This document shows, piece by piece, positions 9,150 to 18,012 of a DNA stretch of 64,000 bases. The position numbers and the translations under genes are program-made. Below the pieces are notes generated by a model. That model made no database searches, had not been told where the DNA came from, and was given only the letters and a program-made list of their open reading frames with translations. The stretch comes from Reyranella sp. (GTDB lineage: Bacteria > Pseudomonadota > Alphaproteobacteria > Reyranellales > Reyranellaceae). The DNA is taken from assembly GCA_019750135.1 (NCBI GenBank), contig JAIEOV010000010.1, forward strand, positions 124,001 through 188,000. Reading direction: 5' to 3'. How positions within the stretch are numbered: position 1 is the stretch's first letter; each line of letters starts with the position of its first letter.

Positions 9150-9363
9150 CCTCTCCCCTGCTAGGGTCAGGGCTATCGCATATGGCCAAATTTTCCCGTC
9201 ATCCCGAGCGGAGCCGCCCGAAGGGCGGCGCAGCCGAGGGACCTGTTTTGTCGATGCATCAACAAAAACAGGTCCCTCCGCTCCGCCTCGCTACGCTCGG
9301 CTCCGGTCGGGATGACGGGGTTTTGCAGTCATATGCGATAGCCCTGCCCTAGCGGGGAAGAGG
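9150..9363 (-). mobile_element. MITE-like palindromic element, copy 2 (inverted)
   Basis: Second copy of the element at 3033-3243, in reverse orientation. The core runs from 9169 to 9345, with outer CCTCTTCCCC-type arms. Reading it on the minus strand reproduces copy 1 nearly base for base, including the central TTGATGCATCGACAAAA hairpin. It fills the 276-base gap between the deaminase and the MAPEG gene. The outer arms of this copy read CTAGGG where copy 1 reads AAGGGG, and the left and right outer arms agree within each copy. Confidence 0.75.
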
Positions 9364-9406
9364 AGCATGACCATAGAATGCCCCAAATCGAAGGGGAGAC
9401 CGTCGG

Positions 9407-9793
9407 ATGCCCGTGTTTTACGTCTGCGCAGGGTTGCTCGGCCTGCTTGCCGTGTCCCTGACGGTCAGCGTCGGCCGCATGCGCATGCAGAAGAAGATCT
9501 ATCTCGGCGACGGGGGCGACAAGGAGCTGCTGGCGGCGATCCGGGCGCACGGCAACTTCATGGAATACGTGCCGCTCTGCCTGGTGCTGATCTATTTCGT
9601 CAGCGACTTCTACGGCTACTGGTACACGTCGGTCATGGCCGTCGTTCTGCTGCTGGCGCGCGTGCTGCATGCCGGCGGCATCCTGGGCTTCATCCCGCTC
9701 GGCCGCACGATCGGCGCGGCCGGCACGACCATCCTGCTCGTGGTCGCCTCCGCCCTGATCATCTATTCCGGCTTCAACCTGAAACAGTACTGA
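9407..9793 (+). CDS. MAPEG-family inner-membrane protein
   Basis: A 128-residue protein with four predicted membrane helices (about 2-20, 52-68, 72-92 and 100-123). The KELLAAIRAHGNFMEYVPL motif after helix 1 is the MAPEG/YecN signature, where glutathione-binding residues sit in characterised eukaryotic members. The bacterial function is poorly defined. It lies 19 bases upstream of the PlsB-like acyltransferase in the same direction, so a lipid-membrane operon is likely. The ATG at 9407 follows a weak GGAGAC-type site. Confidence 0.88.
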   Translation: MPVFYVCAGLLGLLAVSLTVSVGRMRMQKKIYLGDGGDKELLAAIRAHGNFMEYVPLCLVLIYFVSDFYGYWYTSVMAVVLLLARVLHAGGILGFIPLGRTIGAAGTTILLVVASALIIYSGFNLKQY

Positions 9794-9812
9794 GCGCGCG
9801 GCGGGCGGCACG

Positions 9813-11231
9813 ATGGGCGAGCCGGTCACCGTTCCGCTCTGGCTGTTCGCCGCGATCACCCTGTTCGCGGCCTGGTCGCTGCTCGACCGACTCTTGATCC
9901 CGAGCGGCCGCTGGTTCCTGCGCCGCCGCCTCAACCGCCTGATCGACCGCGTCAACCAGCGGCTGGCCGTCGAGATCAAGCCGTTCCAGCTCACCAAGCG
10001 CCAAGTGCTGATCGACCGCCTGGTCTACGACCCGCTGGTGGTCGCCGCCGCCAACGACTATGCGCACGCCAACAATCTGCCGCGCGAGGCAGCGATGACC
10101 GAGGTCCATCGCTATGCACGCGAGATCGTGCCGACCTTCAACGCCTACATCTACTTCAGGCTGGGCTATTCGCTCGCCCGCGCCGTCGCCCGCTTCCTCT
10201 ATCGCGTGCGCCTGGGCTTCGCCGACGAGCGCACCATGGCGGGCGTGGCGCCCGGCACCACGGTGGTGTTCGTCATGAACCACCGCAGCAACATGGACTA
10301 TGTGCTGGTGGCCTTCCTGGCGGCCGAGCGCACGGCGCTGTCCTATGCCGTCGGCGAATGGGCGCGCATCTGGCCGTTGCAGCAGCTGATCCGCTCGATG
10401 GGCGCCTACTTCGTGCGCCGCAACTCCAACAACCCGATCTATCGCCGCGTGCTCGAGCGCTACGTGCACATGGCGACCGAGGCCGGCGTCGCCCAGGCGA
10501 TGTATCCCGAGGGCGGGCTGTCGCGCGACGGCCGGCTGCGCGAGCCCAAGCTCGGCCTGTTCGACTACATGCTGAAATCGTTCGACCCCAAGGGCAGCCA
10601 CGACATCGTCTTCGTGCCGGTGGCGCTGAACTACGACCGCGTGCTCGAGGACCGCACCCTGCTGCGCTCGCTCGACAAGGAACTGCCGCGGCGCAGCGCG
10701 CTCTTCGCCGCGCGCACCGCGCTCGGCTTCTGGTTCAGCCAGCTCGGGCTGATGCTGCGCGGCCGCTGGTACCGCTTCGGCTATGCCTGCGTGAATTTCG
10801 GCGGGCTCATCTCCGCCCGCGACTGGCTCGCCAGCCACGCCGTCGCCTCGGGCGGCGACCTGCGCAGCCTCGACAAAGACCAGCGCTTCGAGGTGATCGG
10901 CCGGCTGGCCAGGGACGTCATGGGCGAGATCGCCCGGCTGGTGCCGGTGCTGCCGGTGTCGGTGATCGCCACCGTGCTGCTGGAGGCCGGCGAGCCGCTG
11001 GACGAGCTGGAGCTCAAGGTGCGCGCCGCCGGCCTGATGGCGCATTTCGAGGGCCGCGGCGCCAAGCTCTATCTGCCGCGCGGCGACCGGGACTATGCGT
11101 TCGATGTCGGGCTGCGCATGCTGGCGCTGCGCCATCTGGTCGAGGAGCCGCAAGAGGGCCTGTTCGCGGCAGCGGCCGCGGAACGACCGGTGCTCGCCTA
11201 CTACGCCAACGCCATCGCCCACCTGCGCTGA
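9813..11231 (+). CDS. PlsB-like 1-acylglycerol/glycerol-3-phosphate acyltransferase
   Basis: A 472-residue member of the LPLAT superfamily. An N-terminal membrane helix covers about residues 7-25. The acyltransferase core has the HxxxxD motif in NHRSNMD and the later YPEGGLSRDG block that binds the phosphate of the acceptor. It is shorter than E. coli PlsB (about 800 residues), so it is a PlsB-like protein and not the classic enzyme. It probably transfers acyl groups to glycerol-3-phosphate or lysophosphatidate at the inner membrane. The YihY gene starts 2 bases after its stop. Confidence 0.82.
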   Translation: MGEPVTVPLWLFAAITLFAAWSLLDRLLIPSGRWFLRRRLNRLIDRVNQRLAVEIKPFQLTKRQVLIDRLVYDPLVVAAANDYAHANNLPREAAMTEVHRYAREIVPTFNAYIYFRLGYSLARAVARFLYRVRLGFADERTMAGVAPGTTVVFVMNHRSNMDYVLVAFLAAERTALSYAVGEWARIWPLQQLIRSMGAYFVRRNSNNPIYRRVLERYVHMATEAGVAQAMYPEGGLSRDGRLREPKLGLFDYMLKSFDPKGSHDIVFVPVALNYDRVLEDRTLLRSLDKELPRRSALFAARTALGFWFSQLGLMLRGRWYRFGYACVNFGGLISARDWLASHAVASGGDLRSLDKDQRFEVIGRLARDVMGEIARLVPVLPVSVIATVLLEAGEPLDELELKVRAAGLMAHFEGRGAKLYLPRGDRDYAFDVGLRMLALRHLVEEPQEGLFAAAAAERPVLAYYANAIAHLR

Positions 11232-11233
11232 CG

Positions 11234-12133
11234 ATGACCCCGTTCTCGCTGCCGCGTACCCTCTGGAACATCGCCTACTCGGTGGGCCTGGGCTTCTTCA
11301 CCAACCGGCTGTCGACCTCGGCGGCGGCGATGGCGTTCTACACCATGTTCGCCATCGGCCCGATCATGATCTTCAGCATCACGGTGGCCGAGCCGATCGT
11401 CGGCCGCCTGATGGCGCAGGAGGCGGTGTTCGAGGTGCTGGGCACGGTGCTGCAGCCCGACCAGCTGCAGGGCATCAAGCGCTACGCCTCGCAGGAGCTG
11501 TTCCGCGGCGGCGGTATGGCCGCCATCATCGGCGCGGTCGTGCTGGTCTATACAGGCAGCCGCGTCTTCGTCGAGCTCGACGACAGCATCAACGCCATCT
11601 GGGGCACGCCCGCGGTCCACGTGCTGCATCCGGTGAGCCCGCTCCAGCCGGTGCTGGCGACCCTGCAGTCGCGCCTGCTCGCCCTGGCGATGATGATCGT
11701 GCTCGGCCTGCTGCTGATCGCGGTCATCCTGGCGAGCGTGCTGCTCTCGGCCTATGCCGGCGCGCTCGAGAAGTTCCCGGTGCTGGGCGTATGGATCGGG
11801 CCGGCCATGTCGGTGTTCGTCCACTATGGCCTGCTGTCGGGCTTCTTCACCCTGATCTACAAGTGGCTGCCGTCCGGCGTGCCGTGGCGCTACGCCCTGA
11901 TCGGCGGTGCGGTGAACGCGCTTCTGTTCGCCGCCGGCAACCGCGCGCTGGTCTACTACTTCGAGGTAACGCAGCTCACCTCGGCCTTCGGCGCCACGGC
12001 GGGCTTCGCCGCCATCATGGTGTGGATGTACTGGACCTCGCTCACCATCCTGCTCGGCGCCCAGATCGGCCGCTCGACGCGCGACGTGCTGATCGAGGAC
12101 CGGCGACGGGAGATGGTGGACGGGGATCTTTAG
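11234..12133 (+). CDS. YihY/BrkB-family inner-membrane protein
   Basis: A 299-residue polytopic protein with about six hydrophobic segments. The SAAAMAFYTMFAIGPIMI opening and the late ALIGGAVNALLF...YFEVTQLTSAFGATAGFAAIMVW pattern are those of the YihY/BrkB family, once mis-assigned as RNase BN. The open frame extends back into the preceding gene, but the ATG at 11234 sits just after that gene's stop and gives the expected family N-terminus. Its function in the envelope is not settled. Its stop overlaps the first base of the large palindrome at 12133-12211. Confidence 0.88.
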   Translation: MTPFSLPRTLWNIAYSVGLGFFTNRLSTSAAAMAFYTMFAIGPIMIFSITVAEPIVGRLMAQEAVFEVLGTVLQPDQLQGIKRYASQELFRGGGMAAIIGAVVLVYTGSRVFVELDDSINAIWGTPAVHVLHPVSPLQPVLATLQSRLLALAMMIVLGLLLIAVILASVLLSAYAGALEKFPVLGVWIGPAMSVFVHYGLLSGFFTLIYKWLPSGVPWRYALIGGAVNALLFAAGNRALVYYFEVTQLTSAFGATAGFAAIMVWMYWTSLTILLGAQIGRSTRDVLIEDRRREMVDGDL

Positions 12134-12211
12134 CTGGGGGCGCGCCACTCCAGTCGCGCGTCTTTGGCTGAATCGACGAGGATCGCGCCACTGGAGTGGC
12201 GCGCCCCCAGC
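12133..12211. terminator. Bidirectional hairpin between convergent genes
   Basis: A perfect 22-bp inverted repeat (12133-12154 and 12190-12211, arm starting GCTGGGGGCGCGCCACTCC) with a 35-base loop separates yihY from the hydroxyacid dehydrogenase. It fills the gap exactly, touching both stop codons. Position suggests a shared transcription end, but there is no T-run. The arm could equally be a dispersed palindrome used as one. Confidence 0.6.
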
Positions 12212-12212
12212 A

Positions 12213-13208
12213 TCAGAACATCGTCGCCAGAACCCGGTCCGGCGGCTTGTGGCCGTCGGCGAAGGTCTTGATGTTGATCAGCACCTTCTCGCCCATGTCG
12301 ATGCGGCCTTCCAGCGTGGCCGAGCCCATGTGCGGCAGCAGAACGACGCGGTCGAGCTCGAGCAGCTTGGGATTGACCTGCGGCTCGTGCTCGTAGACGT
12401 CGAGGCCGGCGCCGGCGAGCTCGTCCGCCTTCAGCATGCGCACCAGCGCATTCTCGTCGATCACCTCGCCGCGCGCGGTGTTGACGATGATCGCCGTGGG
12501 CTTCATCAGCTTCAGCCGCCGCGCCGACAGCAGGTGGAACGTCGCCGGCGTATGCGGGCAGTTCACCGACACGATGTCCATGCGCGCCAGCATCTGGTCG
12601 AGGCTCTCCCAGTAGGTCGCCTCGAGCTCGCGCTCGATCTCGCCGTGGACGCGCTTGCGGTTGTGATAGTGGATGGCAAGTCCGAAGCCGCGCGCGCGGC
12701 GCGCCAGCGCCTGGCCGATGCGGCCCATGCCGACGATGCCCATGCGCTTGCCGAGCAGCCGGGCGCCCAGCATCGCGGTCGGGCTCCAGCCGCTCCATTG
12801 ATTGGCGCGCACCATGCGCTCGCCTTCGCCCATGCGCCGTGCCGTCGCCAGCACCAGCGCCATGGTCATGTCGGCCGTGTCCTCGGTCAGCACACCCGGC
12901 GTGTTGGTGACGGTGATGCCGCGCTGGCGGGCGGTGTCGAGGTCGATATGGTCGACGCCGGTGCCGAACGAGGCGATCAGCTTCAGCCGTGGCCCGGCCT
13001 GCGACAGCACGCGGCTGTCGATGCGGTCGGTCACGGTGGGCACCAGCACGTCGGCCGCCTTCACGGCCTCGACCAGCTGGGCCGAGGTCAGGGGCTTGTC
13101 CTCGGCGTTGAGCCGTGTGTCGAACAGCTCCATCAGCCGGGTCTCGATCGCATCCGGCAGCTTCCGGGTGACGATCACCAGCGGCTTTTTCTTGGAACTT
13201 GTCGGCAT
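12213..13208 (-). CDS. D-isomer 2-hydroxyacid dehydrogenase (glyoxylate/hydroxypyruvate reductase type)
   Basis: A 331-residue NAD(P)-dependent dehydrogenase. The Rossmann motif GIVGMGRIGQALA lies near residue 158. The catalytic Arg is in NTARGEV, Glu in YEHEP and His in LPHMGSAT, all in the family order. It probably reduces glyoxylate or hydroxypyruvate. The ATG at 13208 (MPTSSKKK) is preferred; a GTG at 13229 would add seven residues and has no better ribosome site. It is divergent from the SH3 protein. Confidence 0.87.
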   Translation of the reverse strand: MPTSSKKKPLVIVTRKLPDAIETRLMELFDTRLNAEDKPLTSAQLVEAVKAADVLVPTVTDRIDSRVLSQAGPRLKLIASFGTGVDHIDLDTARQRGITVTNTPGVLTEDTADMTMALVLATARRMGEGERMVRANQWSGWSPTAMLGARLLGKRMGIVGMGRIGQALARRARGFGLAIHYHNRKRVHGEIERELEATYWESLDQMLARMDIVSVNCPHTPATFHLLSARRLKLMKPTAIIVNTARGEVIDENALVRMLKADELAGAGLDVYEHEPQVNPKLLELDRVVLLPHMGSATLEGRIDMGEKVLINIKTFADGHKPPDRVLATMF

Positions 13209-13364
13209 GTAATCGGGACCGGCTCGCACGTCAGGGGATCAGCCCGATTAGCAATACAACGCGCGCCTTGTCCAGCCGGGGGACGTAACGCACCCTGGGA
13301 CGAAAAAGCCCGTTCTTTCAAGTGCTTGTCGCCCGACACGCAGATTTAGGGTATATAGGCGTCG

Positions 13365-13901
13365 ATGGGAATCCGATCGTCGGTCCGGCTTTGGGCAAGC
13401 TTCGTCGCTTTGGCGGCCATCGGGCTGCCCGGCACGGCCGCCCCGCAGGCCGCCGACAAGTCGACCAGCGCCCAGCAGAGAAAGGGGTCCGGCCTGCCGA
13501 TTCCCCGCTTTGCCTCGCTGCGATCCGACGAGGTCAACGTCCGCACCGGCCCCGGGTCGCGCTATCCGGTGGACTGGGTCTTCAAGCGCAAGAGCATGCC
13601 GGTCGAGATCGTCGCCGAGTTCGATAATTGGCGGAAAATCCGCGATTGGCAGGGGGCGAGCGGCTGGGTCCACCAGAGCCTGCTCTCCGGCAAGCGCAGC
13701 TTCATCATCGCGGCCAAGCCTGCCGCCCTGCACAAGACACCGGCGCCCTCGGCCGAGGTCGTGGCCAAGCTGGAACCCGAGGTGGTGGGCGAAATCCGCT
13801 CCTGCACGGGCGATTGGTGCAGGGTCAAGGCAGCCGGGGTCAGCGGATGGATCGAGCGCACCGGCATGTGGGGCGTCTATAAGTCCGAGCCAATCAACTA
13901 G
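13365..13901 (+). CDS. Secreted SH3-domain protein
   Basis: A 178-residue exported protein. Residues 1-28 are a signal peptide (VALAAIGLPGTAAPQA). Two bacterial SH3-like segments follow: SDEVNVRTGPGSRYPVDWVF with GWVHQSLLSG at 51-107, and a second ending CRVKAAGVSGWIERTGMWGVY at 112-172. Such domains usually bind peptidoglycan or metal-stabilised partners in the periplasm. A TATATA lies 13 bases before the ATG but no good -35 was found. The gene is divergent from the hydroxyacid dehydrogenase. Confidence 0.85.
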   Translation: MGIRSSVRLWASFVALAAIGLPGTAAPQAADKSTSAQQRKGSGLPIPRFASLRSDEVNVRTGPGSRYPVDWVFKRKSMPVEIVAEFDNWRKIRDWQGASGWVHQSLLSGKRSFIIAAKPAALHKTPAPSAEVVAKLEPEVVGEIRSCTGDWCRVKAAGVSGWIERTGMWGVYKSEPIN

Positions 13902-13990
13902 TCCTCCTTCGCTCCTGCGGAGCTTCGGAGGACCTGCGTATTTGTGTCACTCCGGCCATCCGAAGCTCCGCAGGAGCGAAGGATGGCTAG
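13898..13990. repeat. Long inverted repeat (about 33-bp arms)
   Basis: Arms at about 13898-13930 and 13958-13990 are reverse complements with three or so mismatches. The conserved part contains TCCTTCGCTCCTGCGGAGCT, and each arm can also form its own CTCCTGCGGAG hairpin. It separates the SH3 gene from the first TonB-family gene and may end the SH3 transcript. Confidence 0.75.
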
Positions 13991-14026
13991 CCCGGCCGGC
14001 GGGCGAGACGTAAAAACGGGGTCACC

Positions 14027-15076
14027 GTGGCCCACGCAGTAAGCCTTTCCTACGCACGCTCCGACCACATGTCGCCCGTCGCCGTGGCGATGACGACAAC
14101 GCTGCATCTTGCTGTGGCGGCAGCGCTCTACTGGATCTCGCCGCTGCGCTACATCGACACCAACCCCGATCCCATCGCGATCACCGTCGAGACCGAGCTT
14201 CCGAAGCCGCCGCCGGAGCCACCGCAGCCGTCGCCCACGCCTGAACCGACAAACCAGGCGCCGGCCGCCCCACCGCCCGCGGCAGCGGCACCGCCGGCGC
14301 CGGCCCCCACGCCCGCGCCGCCCATGCGCCTCGGCCTGACGCCGTTCGCCCAGAATCCCGATCCCAAGGCGGCGCCCGGCGTCGAGAACCCCGCGCCGCC
14401 CAAGCCCGAGACGCCGGCCGCGGAGGCAGCCAAGCCCGACCCGCCCAAGATCGAGCAGCAGCAGGCGCTCGCCACGCCGCCGCCTCCACCGCCGCCTCCG
14501 CCGCCGTCGCGCACCCTCGAGAGCGAGCTGCCGCCGCTCGATGCGCCGCCGCCACCCGTCACGTCGCAGGAAGTCCCTCGGCCGCCGGCGCCACCGCCGC
14601 CCGCACCCAAGGCGCCGCCGCCGACCCAGCAGCGCGTGCAGCCGGCGCCACCGCCGCCGCCTCGGCCCCAGCAACAGCCGCCGGCCCTGCAATCATCGCC
14701 GCTCGCCAACCTGCCGCCGCCGCCACGCGACCAGCAGGCCGCGCGCCGGGCGCCGAACTTCGTCAATCCCTCCGAGGCCTACGGCCAGAGGCGCCAGGAA
14801 GACCAATACCTCTGGTACGTCGCCCAGAAGCTCTCGCAGCATCAGCAGTTCATCCGCAACGCCACCGCCGAGGCGGGGACCGTGGTGCTGCGGATCACGA
14901 TCGCCCGCGACGGTCGGCTCATGGATGTCGGCCTCAGCCGCTCCAGCGGATCGCCGACGCTGGACAATTTCACGCTCAACATGGTCCGGAGCGCCGCTCC
15001 CTACAGCCCGTTGCCCGACGACATCACGGGCTCGCAGCACACCTTCATCCTGCCGCTCAACTTCCGGCGGAACTGA
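14027..15076 (+). CDS. TonB-family energy transducer, copy 1
   Basis: A 349-residue TonB-like protein. One membrane anchor (about 21-40, MTTTLHLAVAAALYWI) is followed by a very long Pro/Ala-rich spacer (about 55-240). The C-terminal domain (265-349) includes VVLRITIARDGRLMDVGLSRSSGSPTLDN and ends in the SPLPDDI region that contacts TonB boxes. The chosen start is GTG at 14027, in a leader closely matching that of the next gene; ATG at 14069 is an alternative. No exbB or exbD is adjacent, so it would share those with another system. The spacer is unusually proline-dense. Confidence 0.82.
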   Translation: MAHAVSLSYARSDHMSPVAVAMTTTLHLAVAAALYWISPLRYIDTNPDPIAITVETELPKPPPEPPQPSPTPEPTNQAPAAPPPAAAAPPAPAPTPAPPMRLGLTPFAQNPDPKAAPGVENPAPPKPETPAAEAAKPDPPKIEQQQALATPPPPPPPPPPSRTLESELPPLDAPPPPVTSQEVPRPPAPPPPAPKAPPPTQQRVQPAPPPPPRPQQQPPALQSSPLANLPPPPRDQQAARRAPNFVNPSEAYGQRRQEDQYLWYVAQKLSQHQQFIRNATAEAGTVVLRITIARDGRLMDVGLSRSSGSPTLDNFTLNMVRSAAPYSPLPDDITGSQHTFILPLNFRRN

Positions 15077-15121
15077 CGGCGCCTAGCCGCCACCGGCCGG
15101 CGGACGTAGAACGGGACCACC

Positions 15122-16024
15122 GTGACCGACGCCAGCATCGTCCCTCCGCGCGTGGAGCAGCACATGCCGCCGGCCGCCTTGGCGCTGGCCGTGGTGCTCC
15201 ATGCCTTGGTCGGCGTCGGCATCTGGGTGTTCGCTCCCCTGCAGCCGACCGAATCGCAGGAAGAGCCGATCATGGTGATGTTCGACAGCTCGCCGTCGAA
15301 TGTCGGCCTGCAGGATCCGGCCAGGACCGGCCCGCCGGCCGAAGCGCAGGCCGCGAGCCCGGCACCGTCGACCGAGCCCAACCGCGAACCGGAGCAGCAG
15401 CAGGCGCTGGCGCCCGCACAGCCGTCGAGCGAGCCCGCGCAGCCCGCGCAATCCTCGCAGGCCGTGCCGCAGCCCGAGCCGGTGCCGACCTTGCCGATCT
15501 ACGAGTTCTCCGTGCCGCCGGTGCCCGAGCCGCCGCCGGCGCCGACCTCGCGCGACTTCCCCAAGCCGCCGGCCGCCACTCCGCCCAGACCCGCACAGCG
15601 CACCCCGGCGATGCCACCGAGGCCCGGCCCGCCGGCACAGCAACGGCCGGCGGCTGAAGCGCCGGCGTCGATCCCAGCGCCGTTGCCCGGGCCCAACCCA
15701 GCCGATCAGTTCGCGGGCCAGGGCCGCCAGCGCAACGATTACCTGTCGCGCGTCTTTCGCCAGCTCGAGCGCTATCGCGTCTATCCGGCGTCAGCGCGCG
15801 ACAATCAACTCGGCGGCCGCGTGGTGACGCGGGTCACCCTCAATCGCGACGGCGGCCTCATAGACGCCCGCATCGACACATCGAGCGGCGTTCCCGTCAT
15901 CGACCAGGCCGAGCTCGAGGCCATACGCAAGGCGGCGCCATTCCCGCCGGTGCCGAGCGACATGCCCGGCGATCCGGTGATCCTGGTCCTGCGGATGAAC
16001 TACAATCCGCCGGGGCGGCGTTAG
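15122..16024 (+). CDS. TonB-family energy transducer, copy 2
   Basis: A 300-residue paralogue of the preceding protein. The membrane anchor is at about 15-38, then a Pro/Glu/Gln-rich spacer to about 205. The C-terminal TonB domain holds YRVYPASARDNQLGGRVVTR, TLNRDGGLIDARIDTSSGVPVID and PFPPVPSDMPG. This C-terminus is closer to canonical TonB than copy 1. The GTG at 15122 sits in a leader nearly repeating that of copy 1 (ACGGG..CACCGTG), supporting a tandem duplication that included the upstream bases. Expected in the inner membrane, reaching across the periplasm. Confidence 0.85.
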   Translation: MTDASIVPPRVEQHMPPAALALAVVLHALVGVGIWVFAPLQPTESQEEPIMVMFDSSPSNVGLQDPARTGPPAEAQAASPAPSTEPNREPEQQQALAPAQPSSEPAQPAQSSQAVPQPEPVPTLPIYEFSVPPVPEPPPAPTSRDFPKPPAATPPRPAQRTPAMPPRPGPPAQQRPAAEAPASIPAPLPGPNPADQFAGQGRQRNDYLSRVFRQLERYRVYPASARDNQLGGRVVTRVTLNRDGGLIDARIDTSSGVPVIDQAELEAIRKAAPFPPVPSDMPGDPVILVLRMNYNPPGRR

Positions 16025-16032
16025 TCTTCGTC

Positions 16033-16620
16033 TTAAGAAAAGTCGGCGGACAGCGCGTGACGCACGGCCTGCGGCATCACCGCCATGTGGCCGTAGTTGG
16101 GATGGTCGAAGCCGACCACGACATCACCGTCATTGCTGCGGAACACGGCGATCTGGGCCGCGGTGAAGGCGAAACGGATGAACTGCACCGACGAAGCCTT
16201 GCCGTCCTCGCGCGAGCGTTCCTGGTCGCCCTCGGGGACGCCGCGGACCATCTCGCCGCCGACGCGGATGAAGGCCTGGTTCTCGACGCCGCCCAGGGTC
16301 GCCAGCACGCGCGCGCGGCGCAGTGGATCGTCGATCTCGAACATCACCGTGGCGACCAGCTCGCTGCCCTGCGGGATCAGCGGATTGTAGGCTGCGAGCT
16401 CGTCGGGGATCTGCGCCGGGCCGCCCTTCTCGATGAAGAGCATCTCGTGCACCTGGTGCAGCATGGTCTCGTAGGACTCGAAGTAGAACGTCGCGAAGGG
16501 TCCCACTTCCAGGCGGCGGTTCTTCTTGATCTCGGACATCTGCCGCCGGCGCTCGGCCCGCACCTTCACGTATTCGGTGAGCGGCAGGATGGCGGAGACT
16601 TCGATCGCACGCGGCGTCAT
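16033..16620 (-). CDS. DUF3501 family protein
   Basis: A 195-residue protein resembling the DUF3501 family. Features seen are an N-terminal RAERRRQMSEIKKNRRLEVGP segment, a YETMLHQVHEMLFIE helix and VMFEIDDPLRR in the middle. There is no signal peptide. It overlaps the Fe-S protein upstream by 4 bases (16617-16620), so the two are translationally coupled. In other proteobacteria this pair often stands next to a rubrerythrin, as here. The biochemical role is not known to me; a part in iron or peroxide stress is an inference from company only. Confidence 0.8.
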   Translation of the reverse strand: MTPRAIEVSAILPLTEYVKVRAERRRQMSEIKKNRRLEVGPFATFYFESYETMLHQVHEMLFIEKGGPAQIPDELAAYNPLIPQGSELVATVMFEIDDPLRRARVLATLGGVENQAFIRVGGEMVRGVPEGDQERSREDGKASSVQFIRFAFTAAQIAVFRSNDGDVVVGFDHPNYGHMAVMPQAVRHALSADFS

Positions 16621-17972
16621 GGCTTCACCGTCAGTCCGTAGGCCTGCGCCATCAGCTCAATGGGATGGTTGGCCCGCGAAGGTTTCAACGTCTGGTCGCC
16701 CGCCGTCAGTTCCATCACCTGCATGAGGTGATCGGCCGCCAACGGACACTCGGAGGCCACGTAGCTGGTGTCGTTCTTGATCGCGGCCTGGGCGGCGGGC
16801 TTGCCGACCTTCACCGCGGTCTCGAAATTCTCGGTGCGCGCGCCCCAGATGCCGCCATGGCCGCTGCAGCGCTCGATCACGGCGACGCGCGTCTTCGGGA
16901 CGAGGCGCAGCATCTCGGCGGCCTTCGCGCCCATGTTCTGCGCCCGCGCATGGCAGGCCAAGTGGACGCTGACGCCGCCTTCGATGGTCTGCAGGCCGGG
17001 CGCGAGGCCTTCCTTCTTGGCGATGTCGACGACGTACTCGGAGATGTCGAATGTCGCCTGCGACAATCGGTCGACCGCCGGATCCTTGGGCATGATCAGC
17101 GGCCATTCGAACTTCAGCATCAGCGCGCAGGAGGGCGTCAGCGCGATCACGTCGTAGCCCTTGTCGACCCAGGGCAGCAGCGCGTCCGTCACCTGACGGG
17201 CCGCGGCGGCGACGCCTTCGAGGTCGCCCAGCTCGAGCTTCGGCATGCCGCAGCAATGCGGATGCACGACCTCGGTTGCGACGCCGTTCTGAGTCAGCAC
17301 CGCGCGGGCGGCGGCGCCGATGCCCGTGTTGTTGAAATTCACGAAGCAGGTCGCATAGAGCACGGCCTTGCGCTTGCCGAAGGCGGGCGCGGCCTCGTTC
17401 ACCTCCGCGCCTTCGCGCGCGGCACGGATCACGAAGGTCTCGTCGGCGTATTTCGGCAGGCGCGCGCCGTGATGGATGCCCGCCCATTTCTCCAGCGCCG
17501 GACGCGTGACCTTGTTGTGCTCGTCGCTCACGAAGTTGGCGATGCCGGCGGTGAAGGTGCCGAGCCGCCCCATGCGGTCGGTGTCGGCGAGCTGGGCCTC
17601 GACGAAGTCGACCCCGTCCTTGCGCGCCTTGACGGCGCGATGGCGCAGCATGAGATGCGGGAAATCGAGCGCCCATTCGTGCGGCGGCACGTACGGGCAC
17701 TTGGTCATGAAGCACATGTCGCAGAGCGTGCAGGCTTCCTCGACCGAGGCGAAGTCCTCCTTCTTCACGCCGTCGAGCTCGCCGGTCGGGCCGTTGTCGA
17801 TCAGGTCGAACAGGCGCGGGAAGGAATCGCAGAGATTGAAGCAGCGTCGGCAGCCGTGACAGATGTCGAAGACGCGCTCCATCTCCTTCTCGAGCGCTTT
17901 CTCATCCCAGAACCAGGGGTTCTGCCAGTCCAAGGCATGGCGGACGGGGGCTTCGAGGCTGCCTTCGCGCAT
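16617..17972 (-). CDS. Fe-S oxidoreductase with CCG domains (GlpC/heterodisulfide-reductase-like)
   Basis: A 451-residue iron-sulfur protein. [11 protein letters not shown] (about 38-48) and [13 protein letters not shown] (about 80-92) are two [4Fe-4S] ferredoxin-like sites. Downstream, HPHCCGMP is a normal CCG motif and ERCSGHGG a second one altered from CCG to CSG. This layout matches GlpC/HdrD-type subunits that pass electrons between a donor and a membrane quinone or a thiol. No flavoprotein partner is present. It is coupled to DUF3501 by a 4-base overlap and lies downstream of the rubrerythrin gene, but an intrinsic terminator stands between. Confidence 0.87.
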   Translation of the reverse strand: MREGSLEAPVRHALDWQNPWFWDEKALEKEMERVFDICHGCRRCFNLCDSFPRLFDLIDNGPTGELDGVKKEDFASVEEACTLCDMCFMTKCPYVPPHEWALDFPHLMLRHRAVKARKDGVDFVEAQLADTDRMGRLGTFTAGIANFVSDEHNKVTRPALEKWAGIHHGARLPKYADETFVIRAAREGAEVNEAAPAFGKRKAVLYATCFVNFNNTGIGAAARAVLTQNGVATEVVHPHCCGMPKLELGDLEGVAAAARQVTDALLPWVDKGYDVIALTPSCALMLKFEWPLIMPKDPAVDRLSQATFDISEYVVDIAKKEGLAPGLQTIEGGVSVHLACHARAQNMGAKAAEMLRLVPKTRVAVIERCSGHGGIWGARTENFETAVKVGKPAAQAAIKNDTSYVASECPLAADHLMQVMELTAGDQTLKPSRANHPIELMAQAYGLTVKP

Positions 17973-18012
17973 GTCGGTGCCGTTCTCGATCGTTCAATCG
18001 TGTAGCAGGACG

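Noticed and set aside
1386..11222. Long minus-strand frames opposite the amidohydrolase, class V aminotransferase, solute-binding protein and PlsB-like genes
   Set aside because: Each mirrors a well-supported plus-strand gene, and none has a recognisable domain or ribosome site.
14149..14766. Glycine-rich minus-strand frame at the first TonB gene
   Set aside because: It is the exact complement of the proline-rich spacer; Gly/Pro complementarity explains it.
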